From assembly GCF_013410105.1 (NCBI RefSeq), contig NZ_JACCCJ010000005.1, positions 156,190-220,189 of the forward strand: a stretch of DNA of 64,000 bases, given 5' to 3'. A program made the position numbers and the translations under genes. The notes under the pieces were generated by a model, which was given only the letters and a program-made list of their open reading frames with translations, did no database searches and was not told the DNA's origin. Positions 45,667 to 55,383 of the stretch are shown in pieces. The first letter of the stretch is position 1. Each line of letters opens with the position of its first letter. This stretch comes from Sphingopyxis sp. JAI108. GTDB taxonomy: Bacteria; Pseudomonadota; Alphaproteobacteria; Sphingomonadales; Sphingomonadaceae.

Positions 45667-46971
45667 ATGGACGACATCGGCGCGACGACGGTCCGGCGCA
45701 TCACATGGCGGCTGATGCCGCTGCTCTGCCTGCTTTACCTCGTCGCCTATATCGACCGGCAGAATGTCGCCTATGCGAAGCTGCAGATGGTCGGCGACCT
45801 CGGGCTCAGCGAAGCCGCCTACGGTTTGGGTTCGGCGCTCTTCTTCCTCGGCTATTGCATCTTCGAGATTCCGAGCAATCTGATCCTCGAGCGCGTCGGG
45901 CCGCGCATCTGGTTCGCGCGGATCATCGGGGCGTGGGGGCTCGTCACCCTGGCGCTCGGCTTCGCGTGGACGCCGACCAGCTTCTATATCCTGCGGTTCC
46001 TGCTGGGCGTCGCCGAGGCGGGCTTCTTTCCCGGCGTCCTCTATCTGCTCACCCTCTGGTTCCCGCAGGCCGAGCGCGCGCGGGCGATCGGGCTGTTCCT
46101 GATCGCGAGCGCGTTCGCCAATGCGGTGGGAGCGGCATTGGGCGGTCTGCTGCTCGAACTCGATGGCCTCGCTGGATTGCGCGGATGGCAATGGGTGTTC
46201 ATCGTTACCGCGATCCCCGCGCTGCTGCTCGTTCCTGTCGTGCTCGCGCGCCTGCCGCGCGGGCCTGCCGAGGCCGGGTGGTTGACGGACGGACAAAAAC
46301 AATGGCTCGCGGCAACGCTTGCGGCTGAGGGCGGCGCGCGCGAACACGCCAATCCGCTGCGCGCGCTCGGCGACCCGCGCGTGTTGCTGCTTTGCGTCGC
46401 TTTTCTTGGCTTTCCGCTCTCGGCCTATGGTCTCAGCTATTGGCTCCCGACGATCGTTCGCGGTTTCGGGGTCAGCGATGGCGTCAATGGCCTGCTCAAC
46501 ATCATCCCCTGGCTGGTCGTCGCTGCGGCGCTTTGGTGGCTTCCGCGACGGGCTGCGCGTAGCATCGGTTCGCGCCGCTTCATGGTGGGACCGGCGCTCA
46601 TCGGCGCCTTCAGCCTGGTGATGGCAGCCGCGCTGCCGTCGCCGGTGCTTCAGTTTGCGGCGCTGTGCATTGCAGCTGCGGCGATCTTTGCCGGCCAGCC
46701 ATTTTTCTGGGTTCTGCCGGGGCGCTTCCTGACCGGGGCGGCGGCGGCGGCCGGCTTTGCAGCGATCAATTCGGTGGGCAATCTCGGCGGCTTCGTCGCG
46801 CAGGCGGTCGTGCCGAAAATCCATGATGCGACGGGCAGCGACCTGGCGCCGATGATCTTCCTCGCCGCGATGCTCGCTTTTTCGGCGATGGCGATCTTCC
46901 TGATCGAGCGCCGCATTCCGCGGAGCGGCGCAGACCGTTTTCCGGTTGCCACGTCCGGCGACTCTTTATAA
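45667..46971 (+). CDS. MFS transporter, anion:cation symporter (sugar-acid) type
   Basis: A 434-residue major-facilitator protein with about 12 helices. The start RRITWRLMPLLCLLYLVAYIDRQNVAYAKL, shown here by its hallmark YIDRQNVAYA, and the EIPSNLILERVGPRIWFARI motif are typical of the anion:cation symporter group that includes DgoT and hexuronate carriers. Likely cargo is a sugar acid such as galactonate, or an organic acid. GGGAGAGG lies before ATG 45667. GH2 and sulfatase genes follow on the same strand. Confidence 0.85.
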   Translation: MDDIGATTVRRITWRLMPLLCLLYLVAYIDRQNVAYAKLQMVGDLGLSEAAYGLGSALFFLGYCIFEIPSNLILERVGPRIWFARIIGAWGLVTLALGFAWTPTSFYILRFLLGVAEAGFFPGVLYLLTLWFPQAERARAIGLFLIASAFANAVGAALGGLLLELDGLAGLRGWQWVFIVTAIPALLLVPVVLARLPRGPAEAGWLTDGQKQWLAATLAAEGGAREHANPLRALGDPRVLLLCVAFLGFPLSAYGLSYWLPTIVRGFGVSDGVNGLLNIIPWLVVAAALWWLPRRAARSIGSRRFMVGPALIGAFSLVMAAALPSPVLQFAALCIAAAAIFAGQPFFWVLPGRFLTGAAAAAGFAAINSVGNLGGFVAQAVVPKIHDATGSDLAPMIFLAAMLAFSAMAIFLIERRIPRSGADRFPVATSGDSL

Positions 46972-47003
46972 AACACATTGATCATATAAATTGGGAGGGT
47001 CAG

Positions 47004-49007
47004 ATGAATCATATTTCAAAGCTGCTGGTCGGCGCCGCGCTGTTGGCCAGCAGCGCCAGCATTGCCGCCTATGCGCAGACCGGCGCGCCGCCGCCCAAGA
47101 AACCGGCCAATTCGACTGCCAATACCGCGGGTTACACCGCGCCCGGCACCACCGAGGGCGGGCCCGCCTATGTCGGCCCGATCATGACCGAGTGGGGCCG
47201 CAAGGTGACCCCCGAAAATGCGTGGCGCAGCTATCCGCGCCCGCAGATGGAACGCGACACCTGGATGAACCTCAACGGGCATTGGGATTATGCGATCCGG
47301 CCGGCGAACGAACCGCAGCCCGCGGCGATGGACGGCAAGATCCTCGTCCCCTTCGCGGTCGAATCGAAACTGTCGGGCGTCGCGCGCAAGCTGATGCCCG
47401 ACGACCGGCTCTGGTATAAGCGCAGCTTCACGCTGCCCGCGAAATGGCCGGGGCAGCGGACATTGCTCCACTTCGGCGCGGTCGATTTCGAATCGACCGT
47501 GCTCGTCAACGGCGTCGTCGTCGGGAGCCATAAAGGCGGCTCCGATCCGTTCAGTTTCGACGTCACCCGCTATCTGCGTCCCGGCGCGAACGAGCTTGTC
47601 GTGCAGGTCACCGACCCGACCTCGACCGGCGACCAGCCGCGCGGCAAGCAGACGCTCGAACCCCGCGGTATCTGGTACACCGCGGTCAGCGGCATCTGGC
47701 AGACGGTGTGGCTCGAACCCGTCGCCGACCTCCACATTGCCGACCTTCGCGCGGTGCCCGACATCGACAAGGGCGAGCTGACAGTCGATGTCGCGCTCAG
47801 CAACACCGCGACGCCGAGCGACGCGGTGCGCATCACCGCGCGCGACAAGGGCAAGGTCATCGCAAGCACGATCATCCGCGGCAACCGGCAGGGGGTGCTC
47901 AAGATCCCGAACGCGCGGCTCTGGTCGCCCGACGACCCCTATCTCTATGACCTGACCGCCGAGCTGGTGAAAGTGACGCCGCCAAAGGGTGCGGGCAACG
48001 ACCGCACCGGACTGCCGCCGATGACCGGGCGCGAGGCCCAGGCTTATGCCGCCGCGACCGTCACCGGCGCGCCGAGCGACAGCGTCAAAAGCTATTTTGG
48101 GATGCGCAAGATTTCGACCGGGGTCGATCCCAAGACGGGCAAGATGGCGTTGCTGCTCAACAACAAACCGCTCTTTCACAATGGCACGCTCGACCAGGGC
48201 TGGTGGCCCGAAAGCCTGCTCACCCCGCCGTCGGAGGAAGCCGCGCGCAGCGACATCGTCTTCCTGAAGAAGGCGGGTTTCAACATGCTGCGCAAGCATA
48301 TCAAGGTCGAGCCCGCGCAATATTATCACGACGCCGACCGGCTCGGCATCCTGATCTGGCAGGACATGCCCTCGGGCGCATTCGGCGATCAGGCGGTACG
48401 CCGCCCAAGCGACCGCGAGGCGACCTTCAGCTCGGCAGGAATGGCGCAATATCAGGCCGAACTGGCGCGGATGATCGGCGCGTTGCGCGCCTTTCCGTCG
48501 ATTGTCATGTGGGTGACGAACAACGAAGGCTGGGGCCAGTATGACGTCAAGACCGTCGGCGGTATCGCGAAGAATATGGACCCGAGCCGCCTCGTGAACA
48601 ACGCGAGCGGGTGGTTCGATGTCCCCGGCAGCGGGTCCGACGTCTATGACATCCATACCTATGACGAGGTGCCGGTCGAACCCGCGCCGCAGGCCGACCG
48701 GCCGATCGTGACCGGCGAATTCGGCGGCGTCGGCCTGCCGATTCCGGGGCATCTGTGGTTCACCGACCGCGACGCGCGCATCTATCAGTTCGCGGCCGAC
48801 AAGGAAGATTATCGCCGACGCTACAAGATCAAGTTCGACGAGATCATCCGGCAGGCGAAGGAACTGGGGCTCGCGGCGTCGGTCTACACCGAAACGAGCG
48901 ATGTCGAGGGCGAGCTTAATGGCCTGCTCACCTATGACCGCGCGGTGTCGAAGCTGCCGGTTGAGGATTTCGCGAAGATCGCGAAGCCGCTGTTCGAGGA
49001 CAAATAA
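47004..49007 (+). CDS. GH2 family beta-glycosidase (beta-galactosidase-like)
   Basis: Exported GH2 enzyme (667 aa) with signal peptide MNHISKLLVGAALLASSASIAAYAQ, an N-terminal sugar-binding sandwich (DTWMNLNGHWDYAI), an immunoglobulin-like domain and a TIM barrel. Acid/base E508 (TNNEGWGQYD) and nucleophile E572 (VTGEFGG) are clear. In a galactose-feeding locus, an exo-beta-galactosidase is the natural reading; GH2 also covers mannosidases and glucuronidases. GGGAGGG precedes ATG 47004. It lies 32 bp after the MFS gene and 16 bp before a sulfatase, so the pair probably works on the same sulfated galactoside. Confidence 0.88.
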   Translation: MNHISKLLVGAALLASSASIAAYAQTGAPPPKKPANSTANTAGYTAPGTTEGGPAYVGPIMTEWGRKVTPENAWRSYPRPQMERDTWMNLNGHWDYAIRPANEPQPAAMDGKILVPFAVESKLSGVARKLMPDDRLWYKRSFTLPAKWPGQRTLLHFGAVDFESTVLVNGVVVGSHKGGSDPFSFDVTRYLRPGANELVVQVTDPTSTGDQPRGKQTLEPRGIWYTAVSGIWQTVWLEPVADLHIADLRAVPDIDKGELTVDVALSNTATPSDAVRITARDKGKVIASTIIRGNRQGVLKIPNARLWSPDDPYLYDLTAELVKVTPPKGAGNDRTGLPPMTGREAQAYAAATVTGAPSDSVKSYFGMRKISTGVDPKTGKMALLLNNKPLFHNGTLDQGWWPESLLTPPSEEAARSDIVFLKKAGFNMLRKHIKVEPAQYYHDADRLGILIWQDMPSGAFGDQAVRRPSDREATFSSAGMAQYQAELARMIGALRAFPSIVMWVTNNEGWGQYDVKTVGGIAKNMDPSRLVNNASGWFDVPGSGSDVYDIHTYDEVPVEPAPQADRPIVTGEFGGVGLPIPGHLWFTDRDARIYQFAADKEDYRRRYKIKFDEIIRQAKELGLAASVYTETSDVEGELNGLLTYDRAVSKLPVEDFAKIAKPLFEDK

Positions 49008-49023
49008 GGCAAGGGGAAAGTCG

Positions 49024-50490
49024 ATGGCACGACGCACCGCGATCGCCCGCTGGGCCGCGACCACCATGCTCGCGGGCCTCATGGGCGTCGCGGCGCCCGT
49101 GACGATGGCGGCGGCGGCCGCCGCCGATCCGCCGGCGCCGGCCGCCGCGGCGGGCAAGCCGAATATCCTGTTCGTCCTTGTCGACGATATGGGCTTTGGC
49201 GACCTGTCGGTGATGGGGAACCGCAAGGTCCAGACCCCCAATCTCGATCGGCTGGCGCGCGAAGGCGTGCTGATGACGCAATTTTACGACGCGGCGCCGA
49301 TCTGTTCGGCGTCGCGCGCCGGCCTCCTGACCGGACGCTTTCCCGCCGAGGTCGGTTTCATCAACTATGTCAGCGATCGCGCCTATAACAAGGCGATCGG
49401 ACAGGCCGACTGGCTCGACCCCAAGCTGCCAAACATCGCTCGCCTGCTGAAGGGTGCGGGCTATGAAACCGCGCATATCGGCAAATGGCATCTGGGCGGT
49501 GGGCGCGACATCGCCGACGCGCCGTGGCCGACGGCCTATGGCTTCGACCACAGCTTCACGACCTTCGAGGGGCTGGGGCCGCGCGTGCTCGTTTCCGACG
49601 AGGAACGTTTCCTTGCCGAACAATCGGACGAGCTCGGGGAAGGCCCGCGCTTCTGGGAAATCAAGACCAGGCTGACCGGCCTCTATGCCGACATGACTGT
49701 CGATTTCGTCGCGCAGCATTCGGAAAAGCCGTGGTTCGTGAACCTGTGGCTCAACGATATGCACGATCCCTGGGCGCCCGATGATGAAAGCCTGTCCGAC
49801 GTCATGGGCAAGGGCGCATCCTCCGACGACGACCGGATGCTCGCTTCGCTGGTGAAGATGGACAAGACGCTCGGCCGCCTGTTCGACCGCCTCGACCAGA
49901 TGGGCGAGATGGACAACACGCTGGTCATCGTCACCAGCGACAACGGCCCATCATCGTCGCAGCGATATTATACGGGCGGCCATGTTGCGCCGGGCAGCAC
50001 CGAGAACCTGCGCGGGCGCAAATGGAGCCTCTACGAAGGCGGCATCCGCCAGCCGCTGATCCTCTATTGGCGCGGGCACACCAAGGCCGGGCATCGCGAC
50101 GAGCGGACGGTGGGGCAGGGGGTCGACCTGCTCCCGACGCTCGCCCGCATCGTCGGCGCGCGGATACCCGCGGGGGTGGACGGGGTCGACCTGTCGCCGG
50201 TTATCGCAGGGCGTCCGGTCGCCGAGCGGCCCGACCTTTACTGGGCTTATGGCAAGGAAGGGGCGTCGAAGGAGCCGCCGCAACCCGCGCTCGAGCGCGA
50301 CCAGGCGCCGCCGTTCGCGATCCGCGAGGGCGACTGGAAATTGCTAGCCGAAGCGGGCGGCGCGAGTCCGCAGCTCTTCGACCTTGCGCGCGATCCCGGC
50401 GAAGCGAACGACATGGCCGCAAGCCAGCCCGCAATCCGCGACCGCCTTCTCGCCAAGCTGAAAGCATGGATGGCGACGCTTCCCAAATGA
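49024..50490 (+). CDS. Type I sulfatase with CSASR motif
   Basis: Exported sulfatase (488 aa) with signal peptide in residues 1-35 and KPNILFVLVDDMGFGD. The formylglycine site is C94-S-A-S-R, alanine in place of the usual proline. GKWHLGGGRDIADAP and TSDNGP are intact. ATG 49024 follows GGGGAAAG and begins the signal peptide. Near twin of the 41000-42529 sulfatase. The three related paralogs in the locus therefore carry P, S and A at the same motif position. It is in one operon with the GH2 enzyme. A terminator follows. Confidence 0.9.
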   Translation: MARRTAIARWAATTMLAGLMGVAAPVTMAAAAAADPPAPAAAAGKPNILFVLVDDMGFGDLSVMGNRKVQTPNLDRLAREGVLMTQFYDAAPICSASRAGLLTGRFPAEVGFINYVSDRAYNKAIGQADWLDPKLPNIARLLKGAGYETAHIGKWHLGGGRDIADAPWPTAYGFDHSFTTFEGLGPRVLVSDEERFLAEQSDELGEGPRFWEIKTRLTGLYADMTVDFVAQHSEKPWFVNLWLNDMHDPWAPDDESLSDVMGKGASSDDDRMLASLVKMDKTLGRLFDRLDQMGEMDNTLVIVTSDNGPSSSQRYYTGGHVAPGSTENLRGRKWSLYEGGIRQPLILYWRGHTKAGHRDERTVGQGVDLLPTLARIVGARIPAGVDGVDLSPVIAGRPVAERPDLYWAYGKEGASKEPPQPALERDQAPPFAIREGDWKLLAEAGGASPQLFDLARDPGEANDMAASQPAIRDRLLAKLKAWMATLPK

Positions 50491-50510
50491 CGTCGGCCGG
50501 GAAATAAAAT

Positions 50511-50543
50511 GGCCCCCTCGCGACCGGGCGAGGGGGCCTTTTT
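50511..50543. terminator. Rho-independent terminator between convergent genes
   Basis: An 11-bp stem (50511-50521 with 50528-50538), 6-nt loop, then TTTTTA. Ends the GH2-sulfatase operon; the facing TonB gene ends at 50590. Confidence 0.85.
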
Positions 50544-50589
50544 ATTTGGCGAAGCGGGCGGCGGCAGATCGGTGCCGCCGCCCGATTGG

Positions 50590-53400
50590 TCAGAATTTCA
50601 CGCGGACACCGACCGAATAGGTCGTCTCGTCATACGCCATCTCGTTGTTGATATTCGTATATCCGGGATAGTCGTAATAGGTCGAGGTGTTGTTGCCGAG
50701 GATATTGGTGCCGCCGACATCGACGCGGATCTTGTCGGTGATGTCATAGCCGATGTTGAAATCGAGCCGCCCCGCGCCGCGCGCATAGGTAACGAGCGCG
50801 GGCACCTCGAGCGCATCGATCGTCTCTTCGGTCATCGGGCGCAGCGTCGGTTGGCCGCTTGCGTCGAGCGAAAGATATTTGGAGCGATAGGTGTAGACCA
50901 GCCGCGCGCTGACCCCGCTTTTTTCGTAAAGCAGGCCGACAGTATAATTATACTTCGACACGCCCTGGAGCGGATAGCCCGCCAGCGGATCGTCGCCGCC
51001 GACTTTGGAATCGGCGAGCGTGAAAGCACCCTGCACGCCGAGCCCCGACAGCGCGCCGGGCAGGAAGTCGAAGAAATATTGGGTGCTGAGCTCGATACCC
51101 TTCAGCGTCGCCTGCCCGACATTGCGCGGACGCGATACGGCGTAGGTTTCGCCGTCATAGACTTCGGCGGCGCCGCTGGTGATGACGCGGTCGCTGATGT
51201 CGCGATAATAGCCGGCGACCGCGATATAGCCGCTGGGGAAATAATATTCGAAGGTCGCGTCTAGGCTTTCGGACTTTTGCGCCTTGAGATCGGGGTTGCC
51301 CGCATTGCCGGTGCTCTGGACCAGCGGGTTGTTCGACTCGTTGAGCGTAATCGCCGGGTTGAGCGCTTCGAAGTTCGGACGACGGATCGACTTGGCATAG
51401 CCGAAGCGGATCTGGATATCGTCGCCGATGCGGAACCGCGCGGTCGCGTTGGGCAGCCAGTCGTGATCGACGGAGTCGGCGGTCAGCCGGTCAAATTCGC
51501 CATCCTCACCCTCCACGAACGTGCCGATCGTCCGGCTCGTGCGGATATAGCGCACGCCCACGACACCATCCAATGTGATGTTGTTCGACAGATCGGCTTC
51601 ATATTTGCCTTGCACATAGGCCGCGAGCGTATCCTCTTTCGCGTCGAACGCGCGCCCCGGATCGAAGTCGGGCCGCCCCGCCGGCAGGCCGAAATAGGCG
51701 CGCGCGGCGTCGAGCCCTTCCTCGGACAGCAGGAAATCGGGATTGGGGATATAGAAGCGCGAGCCATTGTTGAGGTCGGGTGCGCGCGACCCGAGCGCGA
51801 GGAAGTCGTCGGGCAAGCCGGTGTCCGAAACCAGCACCGCCGCCGCGTCGTTTCCGGTGCCGATGTTGCCGCCGGGGGCGGCTTGGTTGAGGTTGACCGC
51901 CTGCTCCTTGGCCGAGCGGTGCGCATAGCGGGCGCCGACCGCGATATTCGACAGGAAGCCGTCGAGGTCATAGTCGACGTCGCCCTTGGCCTGGAACAGC
52001 TTGCCGCGGTTCTCGGTGAAATTCTGGATGAGTGCGTTACGGATATAGAGGTTGTCGCGGCTGAGCAGCGCGTCGCCGGGCACCGTATATTCGGCGTGCC
52101 CGTCGACATCCATCTCCACGGTCAGGCTCGGCAGCCGCTGGCCGATGTCCGATGTGATGTTCTGAATCTCATATTTCGACGTCTGATAAGCGACATCGAG
52201 CACCGCGTTCAGTCGGCCCTCGTCATATTTCAGCCCGCCGGCGAATTGCTTGTTGCGCTGGTTGAGGTCGCGTGCCTGCGTCGTCTGGTTCGACACCAAA
52301 TTGGCGAAGGTCATGCTTTCGGGCTGGCACAGCTCGACCGGGTTGGCCAGTTGCGGCTCGGTTAGCGTCCATGACTTGTCGCCATTGGCGTCGGTCTGGA
52401 TGACCGGATTGTTGCCGTTCGAGCGGACATAGGTGTTGATGCAGCTCGTACCCGGGGTGACGTCGGTGATCGTGGTGCCGTTGGTGAAGGGCTGGATATT
52501 GGCGCCGTTGCGGCTGCCGCGGTCGCGGAAATAGGTGTAGAATCCCTCGACATAGGCCTCGAGCGACGGCGTTGCCTGCCATTGCAGCGCGCCGTTGAGC
52601 TGGTGGCGCTCGATAAAGCCCTGTTGCGGAAAATTCTGTAGGATGCCGGGGATCACATAGCCCGGCGTATTGAACGGCGCGGTATTGGTGCTGCGCCGCT
52701 GGAACAGCACCGTCGTCGCGCGATAATAGTCGGACTTGGAATAGGTGCCGTTGATCAGCGCGCCGATCTCGCCGATCCCGGTGTCCCAGCGATCGGTCGC
52801 GAGCAGGCTGAACTGCGGATTGATCTTGTCGACGCGGTCGCCGTAATTGGCGCGGCCGCCCAGGACGACGGTCGGATCCCTGAAATTGAACGGCCGGTTG
52901 AGCTGGAGGTCGATCACGCCGGCGAGGCCGCCTTCGGTCAGGTCGGCGGTCTGCGATTTGAAGACGTTGACGCGCGACAGTGCCTCGGCAGGCATATCCT
53001 GCAAGTCGAAATTGCGGCCGATCGTCGAAAACACCTCGCGTCCGTTCACCGTGGTCAGCACGTCGGGAAGGCCGCGGACGCGCACATCGCCGAGTTCGTT
53101 GTTGCGGTTCACCGACACCTGGACGCCGGGCACGCGCTGGAGCGCCGCCGCCGTCGTCGGGTCGGGAAGCTTGCCGATGTCCTGCGCGACGATCGCATCG
53201 ACCACCTGTACCGAGTCGCGCTTGATGTCGGCGGCGCGCTCGAGCGAGCGGCGGATGCCGGTGACGACGATCGCGTCGTCGGCGTCCTGCGGGGTTTCCG
53301 CGACCGTATCGGCCGCATCGGTGGATTGCCCCCAGGCCGGCGCGCTCACGACGAGCGCTAGTACCGATACCGCGGCCGAAAAACCTGTGTGCCTCTTCAT
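50590..53400 (-). CDS. TonB-dependent outer-membrane receptor
   Basis: A 936-residue receptor: signal peptide MKRHTGFSAAVSVLALVVSAPAWGQ, TonB box DAIVVTGIRRSLERAADIKR, plug with LQRVPGVQVSVNRNNE, and barrel ending YSVGVRVKF. GGGAGAGGAC precedes ATG 53400. It is the closest paralog of the receptor at 34432-37230. It stands alone as a unit, divergent from the last sulfatase of the main locus. Together the two paralogs may cover differently sulfated or differently sized fragments of the same polymer. Confidence 0.92.
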   Translation of the reverse strand: MKRHTGFSAAVSVLALVVSAPAWGQSTDAADTVAETPQDADDAIVVTGIRRSLERAADIKRDSVQVVDAIVAQDIGKLPDPTTAAALQRVPGVQVSVNRNNELGDVRVRGLPDVLTTVNGREVFSTIGRNFDLQDMPAEALSRVNVFKSQTADLTEGGLAGVIDLQLNRPFNFRDPTVVLGGRANYGDRVDKINPQFSLLATDRWDTGIGEIGALINGTYSKSDYYRATTVLFQRRSTNTAPFNTPGYVIPGILQNFPQQGFIERHQLNGALQWQATPSLEAYVEGFYTYFRDRGSRNGANIQPFTNGTTITDVTPGTSCINTYVRSNGNNPVIQTDANGDKSWTLTEPQLANPVELCQPESMTFANLVSNQTTQARDLNQRNKQFAGGLKYDEGRLNAVLDVAYQTSKYEIQNITSDIGQRLPSLTVEMDVDGHAEYTVPGDALLSRDNLYIRNALIQNFTENRGKLFQAKGDVDYDLDGFLSNIAVGARYAHRSAKEQAVNLNQAAPGGNIGTGNDAAAVLVSDTGLPDDFLALGSRAPDLNNGSRFYIPNPDFLLSEEGLDAARAYFGLPAGRPDFDPGRAFDAKEDTLAAYVQGKYEADLSNNITLDGVVGVRYIRTSRTIGTFVEGEDGEFDRLTADSVDHDWLPNATARFRIGDDIQIRFGYAKSIRRPNFEALNPAITLNESNNPLVQSTGNAGNPDLKAQKSESLDATFEYYFPSGYIAVAGYYRDISDRVITSGAAEVYDGETYAVSRPRNVGQATLKGIELSTQYFFDFLPGALSGLGVQGAFTLADSKVGGDDPLAGYPLQGVSKYNYTVGLLYEKSGVSARLVYTYRSKYLSLDASGQPTLRPMTEETIDALEVPALVTYARGAGRLDFNIGYDITDKIRVDVGGTNILGNNTSTYYDYPGYTNINNEMAYDETTYSVGVRVKF

Positions 53401-53586
53401 GTTGTCCTCTCCCGACGTCCCTGTTCAGGCATTTTTTGCCTTTCGACGTTGGAAAGAAGGAACGGCCGATGATCCCGGGATCGCGCGACCTAATGGCCGC
53501 CAACCCGATCTCACGCAGATTATTGCACCTTCTCGTCAACGCCTCGACCGGGACGTTGACCAATGCCCTAAACAAAGTCAATATAT

Positions 53587-53600
53587 ATATGATATATAGG
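53587..53600 (+). promoter_or_regulatory. Putative regulon operator before sulfatase 8
   Basis: ATATGATATATAGG, 36 bp before the sulfatase start, preceded by a TATATA run; matches the GATAWAT site. It could also serve the divergent TonB gene. Confidence 0.5.
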
Positions 53601-53635
53601 CTATAACGCGAATCCGCGACAGGGGAGAGAATCTG

Positions 53636-55354
53636 GTGGCTATGAAATATGCGGTTCGCCTGTTGGGTCGTGCTGGTTGTGCGGTGGCAGCACTGGCGGC
53701 GGGTATCCTGCCGTCTGCCCTGGTCGCGGCGGAAGCGCCGCCGGTCCGCCCGCAACCCATACGCCCGAACGTCGTCGTCATCCTGCTCGACGACGTCGGA
53801 TTTTCGGACATGGGCAGCTTTGGTGGCGAAATCCCGACGCCGAACATCGATGCGCTGACGAAAAACGGCCTCGCTTTCACCCAATTCTACAACAATGCGC
53901 GGTGCAGCCCGTCGCGCGCGGCGCTGCTGACGGGCACCTATCCGCATCAGGCGGGGCTGGGGCATCTCGAATCGGTGCAAGTGCCCGGATCGAAAGGGCT
54001 GCACAGCAAGCTTGCGGACCGCGTCGTCACGCTTGCCGAAGTGATGAAGTCGGCGGGCTATTTCACCGCGATGGCGGGCAAATGGCATCTCGGCATTTCG
54101 CGCGGGGTCGGCCCGTGGCAGCGCGGCTTCGACCGGTCGCTCACCTCGCCTGCGGGCGAGCTCTATTATCGCGACCAGCCGCAACCACACGCAAAATCGG
54201 TCTATATCGACGGCGAGCGGGTGCCAGCCGGGTCACCGCGCGTGGGGCAGGGCTATTGGTATTCGTCGGACATGTTCGTCGACTGGCAGACGAAATTCAT
54301 CGGCGAGGCGCGCGAGCAGCGCAAACCCTTCTTCCTCTACATGCCCTTCGTCGGCGCGCATTTTCCGCTGATGGCGCCGGCCGAGGATGTGGCGAAATTC
54401 AAAGGCCGGTACATGCGGGGCTGGGAAGCCATGCGCCGCGAGCGTTTCGAACGGCAAAAGAAACTCGGCATCATCGCGGCCGACGCCGAACTGCCCGCCG
54501 CCCTTCCCGGCAGTTACGACTGGAATAAATTGTCGGCCGGGGAAAAGGATCGTTTCGATACGATGATGGCGGTCTATGCGGCGGTGGTTCACCGCGTCGA
54601 CCGGGCGATCGGAACGCTCGTCGATCGCCTGCGGCAATCGGGCGAACTCGACAACACGCTGATCCTGGTGATGAACGATAATGGTGGTACCGCCGAAAGC
54701 GGCCCCGACGGCCGGCTCAAGGGTGAAGGGCTGCCGGGCAGCGCACAGTCGGTGGTCTGGACGGGCATGAACTGGGCGACGCTCCAGAACGCGCCCTTCC
54801 AATATTACAAGCACCACACCTACGAGGGCGGGATCGCGACGCCGCTGATCGCGCACTGGCCGCGCGGGATCGCCGCGAAAGCGCGCGGCACGCTGGTGCG
54901 CGAGCCGGGGCATCTGATCGACGTCATGCCGACGCTCGTCGAACTCGCCGGCGCTACTTATCCCAAGACCTTCAACGGTCATGCCATCCTGCCGATGGAG
55001 GGGCGTTCGATGGTTCCCGCCTTTCGCGGGGAGCCGCTAACCCGCGACAAGCCGATCTTCTGGGAGCATGAGGGCAATCGCGCCGTCCGCGATGGCCAAT
55101 GGAAACTTGTCGCGGGTTTCGAGAAGCCCTGGCAACTCTTCGACATGGCGACTGACCGCACCGAAATGCATGACCTTGCCGCCAGCCAGCCCGAGCGCGT
55201 CCGCAGGATGGCGCAGCAATGGGACGCGTGGGCGGCGCGCAGCTATGTCGATGCGTGGAGCGACGCCTATGACCCGCACCTCAAGGGGCGGGAGCGCCAA
55301 GTCTGGGGCGGGGCGGAAACGCCGCAATTGCCCCATGCGATAGCCGAAAAATAA
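53636..55354 (+). CDS. Type I sulfatase, CSPSR
   Basis: Exported sulfatase (572 aa) with signal peptide to about ALVAAE, RPNVVVILLDDVGFSD, formylglycine site C90-S-P-S-R, GKWHLGISRG and MNDNGG. Initiation at GTG 53636 is favoured by GGAG at 8-nt spacing; ATG 53642 is the alternative. It is the paralog of the 11816-13573 sulfatase (shared FTQFYN.ARCSPSRA and HEGNRAVRDGQWKLV-type blocks) but lacks that protein's basic tail. The two paralogs bracket the locus at its two ends. The substrate is unknown. Confidence 0.92.
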   Translation: MAMKYAVRLLGRAGCAVAALAAGILPSALVAAEAPPVRPQPIRPNVVVILLDDVGFSDMGSFGGEIPTPNIDALTKNGLAFTQFYNNARCSPSRAALLTGTYPHQAGLGHLESVQVPGSKGLHSKLADRVVTLAEVMKSAGYFTAMAGKWHLGISRGVGPWQRGFDRSLTSPAGELYYRDQPQPHAKSVYIDGERVPAGSPRVGQGYWYSSDMFVDWQTKFIGEAREQRKPFFLYMPFVGAHFPLMAPAEDVAKFKGRYMRGWEAMRRERFERQKKLGIIAADAELPAALPGSYDWNKLSAGEKDRFDTMMAVYAAVVHRVDRAIGTLVDRLRQSGELDNTLILVMNDNGGTAESGPDGRLKGEGLPGSAQSVVWTGMNWATLQNAPFQYYKHHTYEGGIATPLIAHWPRGIAAKARGTLVREPGHLIDVMPTLVELAGATYPKTFNGHAILPMEGRSMVPAFRGEPLTRDKPIFWEHEGNRAVRDGQWKLVAGFEKPWQLFDMATDRTEMHDLAASQPERVRRMAQQWDAWAARSYVDAWSDAYDPHLKGRERQVWGGAETPQLPHAIAEK

Positions 55355-55383
55355 GGCCGATCGCCCGCGCGCGGCGCTTGCTC

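Noticed and set aside
46979..46996. AT-rich CATATAAAT before the GH2 gene as a further operator
   Set aside because: Lacks the GATAWAT core in the right register; mentioned only as a possible weak site.
5087..53400. SusC/SusD-type Bacteroidetes locus
   Set aside because: Four TonB receptors but no SusD-like lipoprotein; gene style is proteobacterial.
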